DNA of 64,000 nucleotides from contig JAPFFF010000011.1 in NCBI GenBank assembly GCA_039105265.1, positions 4,588,001-4,652,000 of the forward strand, given 5' to 3'. This stretch comes from Tritrichomonas musculus (lineage: Eukaryota; Parabasalia; Tritrichomonadida; Tritrichomonadidae). The translations under genes were made by a program, and so were the position numbers. Positions 22,030-30,986 of this stretch are shown here, one piece after another; the stretch's first letter is position 1, and every line of letters begins with the position of its first letter. The notes under the pieces are model-generated. The model was not told where the DNA came from, ran no database searches, and worked only from the letters and a program-made list of their open reading frames with translations.

Positions 22030-22880
22030 TCGATTTCAATAATGATATGTAATCGATAAGATGTGATTGATAAGATGTACTCTCATATGATGTACTCGCA
22101 TATGATGTATCCGCATGTGTTGCGATCGTTGTGTTGTACTCGCATGAGTCACATCTGCATATGGTGTATTCGATAAGATGTACTCGCATATGATGTATCC
22201 GCATGTGTTGTAATCGACAATATGTAATCGATAAGATGTGATCGATAATATATATTCGCATGTGATGATGTATTCGATAAGATATATCCACATATGTTGC
22301 ATCTGTATATGATGTACTCTTTAACGTGTACTCGATAAGTTGCATCCGATAAGATGTATCCGCATGTGATGTATCCGCATGTGATGTATCCGCATGTGAT
22401 GTATCTGTATATGATCTATCTGTATATGATCTATTTGTATATGATGTATCTGTATATAATGTATCCGCATATGATGTAATCGATAAGATGTATTCGCATA
22501 AGATATATATGCATGTGTTGTACTCGCATATGATGTAATCGATAAGATATATTCGATAAGTTGCATCCGATAAGATGCACTCGATATGGTGTATCCGCAT
22601 ATGATGTAATCGATAAGATATATCCACATATGTTGCATCTGTATATGATGTATCGGCGTGTGATGTATTCGATAATGTGTATTCACATATGATGAATTTG
22701 TTAAGATATATCAGCATGTTTTGTACTCGAATAAGTTGCATCCGTATGTGATGTAATCGATAAGATGTGATCGATATGATGTATTCGATAAGATGTACTA
22801 GCATATGATGTATCCGCATGTGTTGCGATCGATCGATAAGATATATCCGCATATGATGTATCTGTATATGATGTTATCAA
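22030..22880. repeat. 14/15-bp minisatellite array
   Basis: About 850 bp of degenerate tandem repeats. One unit type is 15 bp (GATGTATCCGCATAT and variants such as GATGTATCTGTATAT). The other is 14 bp (GATGTAATCGATAA, GATGTATTCGATAA). The two types are interspersed, so the reading phase shifts along the array. The repeat is free of stops in long minus-strand stretches (for example 21,989-22,852) and would encode Tyr/His/Asp/Ser/Thr-rich peptides of the type SYTDTSHAD. I regard that as a by-product of the repeat, not a gene. The core is rich in self-complementary words (CATATG, ATCGAT, GCATATGC). Confidence 0.85.
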
Positions 22881-23409
22881 TCAAAAATAGATATGTTACC
22901 AATGAAGTGATTCACTTAGTATTTGGATTGTATTCTAGTGATATACTTAAACGATTTGGTGTGTGGATCATAGTATCTGGACTTGTAAGTATACATATCA
23001 CTCCCTTCTGGTTTGGTAGTACTCTTTCGTGGAACTGTTCGTGATACGTTACAGAGCTTACCATTACGTTTGGTGAATCGTTTTGTCGATTGAAGTATAT
23101 CTTTGTTAAGTGTTCTAGTATCGAACTTACTAGTATTTGGATTACGACGAAACAGAGTGTTGAGGGTCTTGTAATCTTGTTTAGTTGTTAACTCGGTGAT
23201 AACTTGTTTAAGTAATGATAAGTCATCTGTTGCCTATAACTCTTCGAGAGTTGGTTGTGATGGATTCTTGTTCTTACTCATTTCGATGGAATTAAACTTA
23301 CAGGTTTATCACACAAAAACAATACTATATTCACATTATAACACGAACGATACTAGCTTTCGTTTAGCAAGTATCACATTTATACACACTCTCTCGATCT
23401 TTCAATATA
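22881..23409 (-). other. Degraded coding-like sequence of the island
   Basis: On the minus strand, about 22,990-23,282 reads as a Lys/Thr/Arg-rich coding-like frame beginning near an ATG (MSKNKNPSQPTL). Its codon use matches the two larger frames that follow it on the same strand. It looks broken. I do not recognise the product. The remaining sequence up to 23,409 holds nothing I can name. Confidence 0.35.
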
Positions 23410-24204
23410 TCATCCATCCACTTGTTGGACTTGCATTCGACATTTAAGTAAGTGTGTACCTTTCCAATCGTAACAATCTAGTACTTCGACGACATCACCT
23501 TCTTTAACTATCTCATCGATCTTATGAAGCTTATTACTGTTAATGTACTTGTGTTTAAAGAACTCGTCGTAATGATATTCTTTCGCCATCGATCTATTAT
23601 ATTCCGCATCTGTAGTAGAGGTTTCATATACTTCATCGACACCTTCATCTTCTTTTCGAAAATAATCGAACACATCGATTATATCTATTACTGGTTGTAG
23701 ATTCTTGGTCTTTTTGTATGCTGTTCCATGCTTTTCGATAATGAAACACCATAATCCAGTATCTCTTCCACAGATCTTATTGGTTTCATCTAATTTATAC
23801 CATTCGTTCCATAATTTATGATCATCCACACCTCCACGATTTTTGATAAAGTCTTTAGTTTCACCATCTGCTGGATATAATAGTAATGGAGTTGTCGTTG
23901 TCAATCTATTATTTGGACTTACAGCTAGTAGATATCGTGTACGACACTTGGTAGATATATCTCGAATCCCATACACATACATCTTAACGTTATCTTCCAT
24001 ATCCAACAATCTCTTGTGATACGTTTTCGGTTTCATTAACTCGGTTACTAAGTAATTACATAGATGCATAGGCAACTGTTTAGACGCTTGTACCTCTTCT
24101 TGTAGCTTGTCATAACGATCATTAATTGTTTTCACTACGGAATCTACTTTATCGTTATCTGCTTTAACAGATTTAATCGTAACTTCGTGTTTCTTCATTA
24201 ACAT
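23410..24204 (-). CDS. Unrecognised island protein, downstream frame
   Basis: A 264-residue frame from ATG 24204. An N-terminal coiled-coil-like stretch (residues about 1-45, rich in Lys, Glu and Asp) is followed by a mixed alpha/beta region with YVYGIRDISTKCRTRYLLAV, GLWCFIIEKHGT and VIDIIDVFDYF. I do not recognise the family. It follows the replication-initiator-like frame at once on the same strand and has the same distinctive composition, so both probably belong to one element. The element as a whole looks broken in a handful of places and is treated here as a fossil. It could be the C-terminal part of a Rep-like protein or a separate accessory protein. Confidence 0.4.
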   Translation of the reverse strand: MLMKKHEVTIKSVKADNDKVDSVVKTINDRYDKLQEEVQASKQLPMHLCNYLVTELMKPKTYHKRLLDMEDNVKMYVYGIRDISTKCRTRYLLAVSPNNRLTTTTPLLLYPADGETKDFIKNRGGVDDHKLWNEWYKLDETNKICGRDTGLWCFIIEKHGTAYKKTKNLQPVIDIIDVFDYFRKEDEGVDEVYETSTTDAEYNRSMAKEYHYDEFFKHKYINSNKLHKIDEIVKEGDVVEVLDCYDWKGTHLLKCRMQVQQVDG

Positions 24205-24208
24205 CTTC

Positions 24209-25078
24209 TCATCTTCTAACTCTTTCAAATATTTGTTCTATAGTGTTTCTCATTTCGGTGAGAATAAAATAGACTGTGGAATCGATAAACTTAATTGGTA
24301 CGTTGTCGGTTTTAAGTGTCGATATATTCTTGGTGTTAATAACTCTAAATTTCGTTATCAAATTATCTTCTAGATTGGGTGTATTAACCAGATCTAGCTT
24401 GTATATTGGAGCGAATCGTTTATTACCATTAGTTAAGTATGTTACGAGCTCATCTAATTCGAATCGTTTAGTAATATTCGGTACGAGAACCTTCTCATAA
24501 CAGTGTTCTCTTATTATTAAATCGTCATTATCTCTCTTACATGTAACTACAAATATTGGAAGATTATAACTAAATAGTTTAAGTACATTGTTTATGTAAT
24601 TATCGGTAATGTTGTACAAGTAGAATCCATTTACCTTGCCGGTAATGTCGTTAACGAAGTATGAGAACAGTGCTATTTTGTTATCAAAATCGACGACGAG
24701 TAAGTTATATTCTAATTTGTTTAATAAAGACTTCCATTGGTTGTTAATGGGATTATGATAGATTAACTCTTGTGGAAGTAGTTCGGTGAGATAGTTAAGA
24801 TGGTTATGGATATACTCTTCACTAACAGCATTGTTGTTTATATAGAATGTTATCTCCAATCGTAACAAACCTGTATCCAAACTATCGTTAATGCTGTTTC
24901 GTAACTGTTCATCTGGATTGTATAACCAATCCGCTATATGTGATCCGATCTTACCTCTAACGGATTGACTCTCAATAGATTGGACGAACTTGTTATAGAA
25001 TTTGTATCTAACTTTACCGTGTTCTGTGTTATGGATGAAGGTAAGACAGTTCTTACCAACTAGTTTGTCGTTATCCAT
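24209..25078 (-). CDS. Replication-initiator-like frame of an integrated element
   Basis: A 289-residue frame from ATG 25078. Residues about 23-35 read VRYKFYNKFV and, 40-odd residues later, LLRLEITFYIN. The pair 'YxK ... R-[LF]-E-[IV]' is characteristic of rolling-circle replication initiators such as Rep_trans and phage gpII types. The conserved-looking VGKNCLTFI and IGSHIADWLYNPDEQLR blocks lie around and between them. I cannot see a convincing HUH pair plus catalytic tyrosine in this frame alone. Related coding-like sequence continues upstream to about 25.53 kb on the same strand, so the visible frame is not the whole gene. Codon use (GTTAAC, CGT, TCG) differs from host genes on both sides, which suggests transfer. 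The Rep assignment is an inference from motif pattern. Confidence 0.4.
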   Translation of the reverse strand: MDNDKLVGKNCLTFIHNTEHGKVRYKFYNKFVQSIESQSVRGKIGSHIADWLYNPDEQLRNSINDSLDTGLLRLEITFYINNNAVSEEYIHNHLNYLTELLPQELIYHNPINNQWKSLLNKLEYNLLVVDFDNKIALFSYFVNDITGKVNGFYLYNITDNYINNVLKLFSYNLPIFVVTCKRDNDDLIIREHCYEKVLVPNITKRFELDELVTYLTNGNKRFAPIYKLDLVNTPNLEDNLITKFRVINTKNISTLKTDNVPIKFIDSTVYFILTEMRNTIEQIFERVRR

Positions 25079-25533
25079 AATTCCATTACATAATCGTTAT
25101 TGTCTATTAGATACTGGATCACCTCTTCTTTGTTAATAACACCAGCGAAATCTTGTGTGAAGTCGATATCGTTAATGTAGATACCTTCATTGTTAAAGGA
25201 TTTAATAGCTTCTTCGTTAGTAATTAAAGCCAATACATCGTTAACAGGAATCGCTGGTAATGCAACTTTAATGTACTGTTTATAGTATTCACCTTCTTAG
25301 CTACTATACGTCTGATTTATATATCGTTTGTTAACGTTAATATCATGGGATTGTAATATTCGTTTAATCTTAGACGTGTGTTCTGCGAGGTACTTCGATA
25401 GATAACCGTTCTTGTTCTTGTTATGCGGATCTATTGGAACCATGTAATAGAAGATAACGTTGTCGCAGAATGATCGACTCTTAACGATACAAACCAAAAA
25501 TAATAGACCTACTGCGCAGATGATCCTACGCAA
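25079..25533 (-). other. Upstream part of the Rep-like region, degraded
   Basis: The minus strand reads coherently as protein through most of this stretch: SFCDNVIFYYMVPIDP near 25.46 kb, and INDIDFTQDFAGVINKEEV near 25.17 kb. Composition matches the frame that begins at 25,078. An Asp-rich IDFTQDFAG beta-strand motif is the kind seen at the core of replication initiators. It appears to be the N-terminal region of the same fossil gene. I treat the whole as broken. Confidence 0.4.
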
Positions 25534-25618
25534 GTGACCATTCGGGGGGTCTTATGAATCAAAAGTGAGATCGTTTACGATTGACTATCATAATTGTCGA
25601 AAGTGGTTGATTTTCACG

Positions 25619-25665
25619 TGTTAAGGACGGTCGGAGCTGCGTAGCAGCTCCGACCGTCCTTAACA
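25619..25665. repeat. Perfect 22-bp palindrome with 3-nt loop
   Basis: Left arm 25,619-25,640, loop GTA at 25,641-25,643, right arm 25,644-25,665; all 22 pairs match. The core is GGACGGTCGGAGCTGC, far more GC-rich than anything nearby. It lies about 90-130 bp upstream of the Rep-like frames. Possible roles are a replication-origin hairpin (nick site or terminal hairpin) of the island element, the stem of a structured RNA, or an element terminus. Its position fits a replication origin best. Confidence 0.9.
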
Positions 25666-26132
25666 TATCTACTGATATGCTAAATTTAGACGTGCAGCTG
25701 TTTTGAAATATAATAATGATTATGATCGGGAAAGAGAAAAAGATGCACCACGATATAGAAAGATTGATGAGCACCAGAAAAACATCTCCTTAACTACTTA
25801 TGTGATTTTTACACTGGTCTATTAGTTAATCAATTAATATTCATTTGAAATTATCAAATACAAACAAACTTCGTCAATTCAACATAAACAAAGAACTAAT
25901 CTGAACTTGATTACATCAAATAATATACGATCATATTTCACTAGTCAAAGGCCAATATAAAATTTTGGCGCCAAAAAAAGTATAATCCTTAAATGGATGC
26001 TTTATTTTTCATATTTCAATCTATCTAAGAAACCAGAGAATTCAATGCTACCATATGATCTATAAAAAAATTAATTAAAATAATTAATTATAAAAAGTTT
26101 ACATTAAAAACAAATTAATATATAAAAAGAAT
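25666..26132. other. AT-rich spacer, right flank of the island
   Basis: No gene seen. Between the palindrome and the next host gene the sequence returns to host-like AT-rich composition. A self-complementary TTGGCGCCAA occurs near 25,965. The right boundary of the island probably lies between about 25.67 and 25.8 kb. Confidence 0.5.
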
Positions 26133-26708
26133 TCATCCCCAATAAAATACAGGAGATGTTTTTCTGTATATTGCTCTGTCTTCTTTTGGAAGCGGCCTTC
26201 TGTTAATATATTGTGGAACATTTTCTGGATTAACACCTCTCTCAATATATTCCCTCCTCTGTTGATTTCGAAGGCTTACAATTTTTTCTAAAACACCTTT
26301 ATCGCGTTCTTTTCGCCTTGTTGATATTTTACTTTGGGCTTGAGCTGCTCTCCATAACCTTAAACGCTCTTGCTCTTTCCATTGCTTTTCGAAATCTTTC
26401 TCAAGGTCCTCAGCATGATGCTTGTGAGCTGCATCAAATGCACGAAGAGAACCGAGAGCCATAATATCACAGATACATTCACGACGTTCGGAATAGGAGA
26501 GAGATGTAAGGGGTCTGTTTGAGATCGGAGGAAATGTGCTTTGAAAATTGGGAGAGTAAGATTCATCATTCATAGATTCGTTATTATCATTATTGCTTGT
26601 TTTTTTATGGCGAATTACATTAATTGAATGCACTTGTACAGATTTTCTGGGGTTTGTTTCGATAGGGGCAGGCATGCGAACTTTCTGGATCGCAGTCTTT
26701 GTCCTCAT
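26133..26708 (-). CDS. Small basic helical protein, unrecognised
   Basis: 191 residues from ATG 26708. The N-terminal 60 residues are Ser/Asn-rich and disordered. Residues about 72-150 form a strongly charged helix (ERRECICDIMALGSLRAF, EKDFEKQWKEQERLRLWRAA) with many Arg, Lys and Glu. The C-terminus ends in RRPLPKEDRAIYRKTSPVFYWG. The charged-helix-plus-motif layout recalls small axonemal microtubule-inner proteins, but I cannot name a family. The ATG is 64 bp downstream of the stop of the TRIC-like gene on the same strand. No decay is seen. Confidence 0.6.
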   Translation of the reverse strand: MRTKTAIQKVRMPAPIETNPRKSVQVHSINVIRHKKTSNNDNNESMNDESYSPNFQSTFPPISNRPLTSLSYSERRECICDIMALGSLRAFDAAHKHHAEDLEKDFEKQWKEQERLRLWRAAQAQSKISTRRKERDKGVLEKIVSLRNQQRREYIERGVNPENVPQYINRRPLPKEDRAIYRKTSPVFYWG

Positions 26709-26772
26709 GTATTTTAATCATAAAGACATGTTATCTAAAAAAAAAACATTAAAAGAAAATCTAAAAAATATT

Positions 26773-27579
26773 TTATTCACAATCTGAAACATTACCACTG
26801 CTATCTCGCGATTTACGTGACAATTTTGGGGTTGGTGGTGGTCTTGGAACTCTTTCTTGATAGTCAAAGTTCAAGATCGCAGCAGCATTGAATAATCCAA
26901 GAGCAAAGGAGAGTACTAAGGCAGTTATATGAATATCGTATTTCCCTATAAAATCTGTTGCAAAATTCTGGTAAGTAGAAATGTAGAAAACAAATGAGAA
27001 TATCCAAGTTCTAATTATTGTTGTAATATTTGACATTTTTGTTTCTTCTCCATCTAAAATTGGACGGAAAATCAACTCTATAAGCTGATCCATTGTTGTA
27101 AAAAGCATTGCAATAGGGATCAGATAAAGCTGTGATATTTCTTTTTGAATGCGAAAAATTAGTGTGAAGAATCTGGTTTGATTGGCCCCCTGAAGAAATC
27201 CGATAAAGTAGTAGAGAACACTTAATATCTTGTATATAATATCGTACGGACATAATGCAATTGAAAGATATATTCCAAAGAAGATGAAAAATGAGACTGG
27301 ATTATGCAAAATTGGAGAACGCTTATGAAATAGATATGCAAATAACTCGCGGGGTGCAAATGACATCAGTGCACTGATTAATAAGTTACGCATCAAAAGA
27401 GTAAAAGTTTTTTTGTTGTGATTTGTAGATCTATGAACAACATAGCAGGACCAGATTGCTTGCAAAGCAAACCAAAATGGAAATTGTGGTGTACCGAATA
27501 TTGATTTATATAACTCTTTATATCCACTTTCTATAAAATGTTGAAAACGTGGCTGGAAAAAGCTTATAATCCTCTCCAT
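26773..27579 (-). CDS. TRIC-type (TMEM38-like) intracellular cation channel
   Basis: 268 residues from ATG 27579 with about six or seven hydrophobic segments. The order of motifs follows animal TMEM38 proteins. FPFWFALQAIWSCYVVHRS stands for the first helix and the K/R that follows it. NPVSFFIFFGIYLSIALCPYDIIY stands for the NTNILLASSIWY...FCPxDL segment. GANQTR stands in the place of the GMKEVTRTW loop. Family length is 250-300 residues. TRIC channels conduct K+ across ER or SR membranes to balance Ca2+ release, so an ER location is expected. The C-terminal tail is Pro, Ser and Arg rich and cytosolic-looking. The stop codon overlaps TAAA. Identification rests on motif order and topology, not on high identity. 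Confidence 0.58.
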   Translation of the reverse strand: MERIISFFQPRFQHFIESGYKELYKSIFGTPQFPFWFALQAIWSCYVVHRSTNHNKKTFTLLMRNLLISALMSFAPRELFAYLFHKRSPILHNPVSFFIFFGIYLSIALCPYDIIYKILSVLYYFIGFLQGANQTRFFTLIFRIQKEISQLYLIPIAMLFTTMDQLIELIFRPILDGEETKMSNITTIIRTWIFSFVFYISTYQNFATDFIGKYDIHITALVLSFALGLFNAAAILNFDYQERVPRPPPTPKLSRKSRDSSGNVSDCE

Positions 27580-27923
27580 TATTTATTAATAAACGCATTT
27601 TTTATATCAATAAATTGATTGGTTAATTAGCCGCAATCAATTTTTTGTGAACATTCTTTATTATGAGAACATCCTTTTCAACTCATGGTCCAAATCATAT
27701 TTACTTGATAATTAAATATTTGATAATATTCAGAATTCACAAATTTAAAATATTAATATTTTTTTTATTTTTTTCATGAATATTTTGAATAAAATCACAT
27801 AATTTGAATTTAGAAATGTTCAAAATCATGATTTAAAGTAATGATTATATTGATAAGCTATTATTTATAAAGAAATTTCAATTCTTTGTGAAAATCTATA
27901 AACTTTTCAAAAAAAAATAAAAT

Positions 27924-28053
27924 TTCAAATCTCTTGAATGATTCACTTTTTGAGGGTAAACACAAAAAGTGAAAGCAATTCAGAGATTTACGTATTTCCC
28001 TCTTCACTTTTTGAGAGCTATACTCTCAAAAAGTTATTAATGGAAATTCGTAA
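27924..28053. repeat. Two consecutive long hairpins in a divergent promoter region
   Basis: The first hairpin has arms of about 26 bp, imperfect, with a perfect core TTCACTTTTT (27,942-27,951) and AAAAAGTGAA (27,964-27,973). The second has imperfect arms of about 31 bp around a perfect 12-bp stem ACTTTTTGAGAG (28,006-28,017), loop CTATA, right arm 28,023-28,034. Both hairpins share the words CACTTTTTGAG, so the pair may have arisen by duplication. It lies between the minus-strand TRIC-like gene and the plus-strand NT-C2 gene. Confidence 0.75.
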
Positions 28054-28402
28054 AATAATTTATTTGAAATAATCGTAATTGAATGAATTCTTTTATCTTG
28101 TTATCCTAATTCAAAATTTTACGAATATTTGAATTAAAATTTTTGTTATGCTAGTTTTATCTTTGTATTTTATCATCATTTTGTTTTTAGAATAGTATAT
28201 AATTATATAATATTTAAAATAATATTTTAATATTATAAAAGTTTTTATTTTAACATTTTCTAAAACCATATACATTGAATAAATATGTTGTGAGTTTTAT
28301 TTCATATAATTCAAAATTTCTCAATTATTTTCAGATGAATTTAATAAAAATAACATCATGAATTTATCATTTTTTATAGGTATTTTTTAATTTTTTTTTA
28401 CC
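28054..28402. other. AT-rich leader with candidate Inr
   Basis: The spacer between the hairpins and the NT-C2 gene holds no gene. TCATTT at 28,367-28,372 fits the trichomonad Inr consensus and lies about 34 nt upstream of the ATG at 28,403. That is the same distance as for the CFAP47 candidate. Confidence 0.35.
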
Positions 28403-30760
28403 ATGTCATTATTCAACGAAAAAAGGCATGCGCTTGTTATACTTACAATCCACAATCTCAATCTTCCAGAACCAATAACCGATTCATCATTTCAAATTAA
28501 ATGGAAAAGAGGCAAAAGTAAAGGATTTACTGAAAAAATGTTTCCCCAAGAAAATACAGTTCATTTTGAAAAACGATTTCGATTCAAGTCTCATTTTTTA
28601 TTTCTCAAAGATCGATGTAGAACGAAAATACTTTCTCTTAATGTTCTTCGTTTCAAAGAGAAATCATTACTGAAAAAACCAAAAATATACGGAAAATTAG
28701 TTGTTGATCTTTCAATGTATCAAAAAACTGATTCACCATTAACATCAACTTATACACTTGAATCAAAACATTCAAAGAAAGCAACAATCATGATTACAAT
28801 TCAGGTTAAATTTGTAGGTTCTAAAAAGAATATTCCTACATCAATGGACACTGATAACACTCAAACTATTTCTTCACTAAACACAGCTGATATTCTTTCA
28901 AGCGATCATGTAAGTTCATGGGATGTTAGTACAATTATAAATCCAAATGATTCAAATCTAATTAGTTCACAATCTGAAAGAATAAAATCATCAAGACTAA
29001 GTGATGAAAATAAAAAGAATGAATCGCATCAGGCTCTCCAAAGTTGCATAGCTGATGATGAACAAAGGCTTCAAAATATGAAAAGAAGAAAAAGTGTCAA
29101 TCATGCCAGAAAGGCTGCATCAATTCTAATTCCACCTGAACCAGAGAACCAAACAGAAATCCTACAATCAAAACTAACCAATTTCTTTGCACCATCAAAT
29201 CCAAAAATTGGCGATCAAAAAACTTTTAGGAAATCCAAAAAAATGTCTGATATGTATTTGTCTTACCAAGTATCGTTAGGGCTATTGAAATCAACACTAA
29301 ACCATGCATGGTGTGATTCTCCAGTTCCAATTATTGTAGAAAATGTTGACACAAACCAACAGAATGAAAAAATGACAGATGATGAGAAAAAACATCAAAT
29401 TAATAACACAACTAATTCTCAAAATGCAGTTGTTAAGAAAGAAAACCAAACAAAAAACATCAAGAACGTTCAAAATAACGGTACTAAGAAAAATCAAATT
29501 AATGATGAGAAAGAAGATTCAAGTGACTCTTATGAAGAAGAAGATGAAGAAGAAGATTCAAACGAAGTTGAAAACAAAAAAGATGAAATTCCTTTATACA
29601 CGCTTGTTTCTTATCCAAAACCATCATCTGCGATTTTTGCAGTAATTCTTCACACGCAATTTTTGCAGAAAAATGTTTATGGAGGCGTCTACTTTGATTC
29701 ACTTGTTGATAGTTTCTTTAAAACTATTGAAAGTCATAAATTTGTTAATGGCTGCACACCAGTTGACGTATTTTACGTTTTTACTCACTTACTTGCACTA
29801 CTAGAGAAAGAAACAGTCCGAAAAGATTCGTCATTCTATAAAAAAGAGAATGAGAATAAAGACAATGACAACACACCCAATGACAATAAGAATAATAACA
29901 ATTACACAGGACATTTGGCTTCAACAATATCTAATTTTGAGTTACATGAAGTTGATAAGGATCGTTACTTTATGTTTTATAACCGTCTCGCTAATATAAC
30001 AATTGATTCATTTAGCCATTTATGCGAACATTTAGTGGAGGGATTCAATCCTTATATTACAGATATTTTTAATCCTGGAAATGATCCAAATAATATTATT
30101 GAAGGATTCGTAAAATGCTTTTCCTTCATTTCAGCCAAAAAGAGTGTTGAAAAAGAAATTTTGATCATTGCTGAGGATTATATTAATTTAATTATTGATG
30201 CAATACTCGTTGACCGTTTAATTAAGGAAAGGAAATTATGCACGTTATCAAATGCGATTCAATGGAACTACCTCATTACTTCTCTTGAGGCAGAAGTTCC
30301 TATTTGTAAACTTACATTATTTAAAGAAATTGGCTCAGTAATAATGATGTCTAAAAATATTTGTCAGAGCCCTATCGAATGTGATGAAATCGCCCCTCAC
30401 CTTCCAAAATTAATTGTTTACACAATTCTTAGGAACTTGACAACATGCGAATATATGCCAGAACTTCCTGATCCATCTAGCTTTTTCAGATTTTATAAAA
30501 ATGATATTGCATCAATGTCATTGGACTATATGCTTACCACATCAGATAACTATTTAACAACTTCAGATAGAATGACTGTTGATGAAATTAACGAGAAAAA
30601 TATTGTATTACCAACCGAATTTAAAGCACCAAAATTTGATAGATTTGAAGATATCATAGCTTCAATTAATACATCAAATTGGAAAGATATTCATTTTACA
30701 GAAAAAGAACAAATGGACTTTTCTTTTGTTGAAACTATTTTTAATAATAGTTCAGATTAA
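28403..30760 (+). CDS. NT-C2 domain protein with Asn/acidic linker and helical C-terminal domain
   Basis: 785 residues from ATG 28403. Residues about 8-140 fit an N-terminal C2 domain (NT-C2, as in EEIG1/EHBP1): VILTIHNLNLPEP, IKWKRGKSKGFT, W/V-x-F-x-F strands, KIYGKLVVDLSMY and a final TIMITIQVKFVG strand. Residues about 330-400 are low-complexity with a long acidic run (EEEDEEEDS). The C-terminal 300 residues are alpha-helical (LASTISNFELHEVDKDRYF, FIISAKK-like and LLxLF patterns) and may correspond to the DIL-like domain that accompanies NT-C2 in some protist and plant proteins; this second assignment is weak. Such proteins link membranes to actin or Rab systems. It is an intact single frame. 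Confidence 0.55.
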   Translation: MSLFNEKRHALVILTIHNLNLPEPITDSSFQIKWKRGKSKGFTEKMFPQENTVHFEKRFRFKSHFLFLKDRCRTKILSLNVLRFKEKSLLKKPKIYGKLVVDLSMYQKTDSPLTSTYTLESKHSKKATIMITIQVKFVGSKKNIPTSMDTDNTQTISSLNTADILSSDHVSSWDVSTIINPNDSNLISSQSERIKSSRLSDENKKNESHQALQSCIADDEQRLQNMKRRKSVNHARKAASILIPPEPENQTEILQSKLTNFFAPSNPKIGDQKTFRKSKKMSDMYLSYQVSLGLLKSTLNHAWCDSPVPIIVENVDTNQQNEKMTDDEKKHQINNTTNSQNAVVKKENQTKNIKNVQNNGTKKNQINDEKEDSSDSYEEEDEEEDSNEVENKKDEIPLYTLVSYPKPSSAIFAVILHTQFLQKNVYGGVYFDSLVDSFFKTIESHKFVNGCTPVDVFYVFTHLLALLEKETVRKDSSFYKKENENKDNDNTPNDNKNNNNYTGHLASTISNFELHEVDKDRYFMFYNRLANITIDSFSHLCEHLVEGFNPYITDIFNPGNDPNNIIEGFVKCFSFISAKKSVEKEILIIAEDYINLIIDAILVDRLIKERKLCTLSNAIQWNYLITSLEAEVPICKLTLFKEIGSVIMMSKNICQSPIECDEIAPHLPKLIVYTILRNLTTCEYMPELPDPSSFFRFYKNDIASMSLDYMLTTSDNYLTTSDRMTVDEINEKNIVLPTEFKAPKFDRFEDIIASINTSNWKDIHFTEKEQMDFSFVETIFNNSSD

Positions 30761-30986
30761 TTTTATATTTTATTTAAATATTTTCGATTTGTTTATTTAA
30801 TACTTTTATTAATAAAATAAGTTTATCTCATTTTATGCTTTTTTTTTTTTTGTTTTATAATTTTAAGCAGGTTTAATGCTATATCACGAAAAATTTCAAT
30901 TTTTATTATTTTTTGATGCGGCCAATTTTATATTCAAATGCGTCTAAGAAAAAATCTATTGTTAAAAAAAAAAGTGACAATATACA

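Noticed and set aside
21989-22852. 287-codon minus-strand frame rich in Tyr, His, Asp and Ser
   Set aside because: It lies wholly in the 14/15-bp minisatellite. The repeat lacks stops in several phases, so long frames arise automatically and the other frames are open too.
25559-25774. 71-codon minus-strand frame with an Ile-rich hydrophobic stretch
   Set aside because: It runs through both arms of the palindrome. The hydrophobic run is AT-rich DNA and there is no family resemblance.
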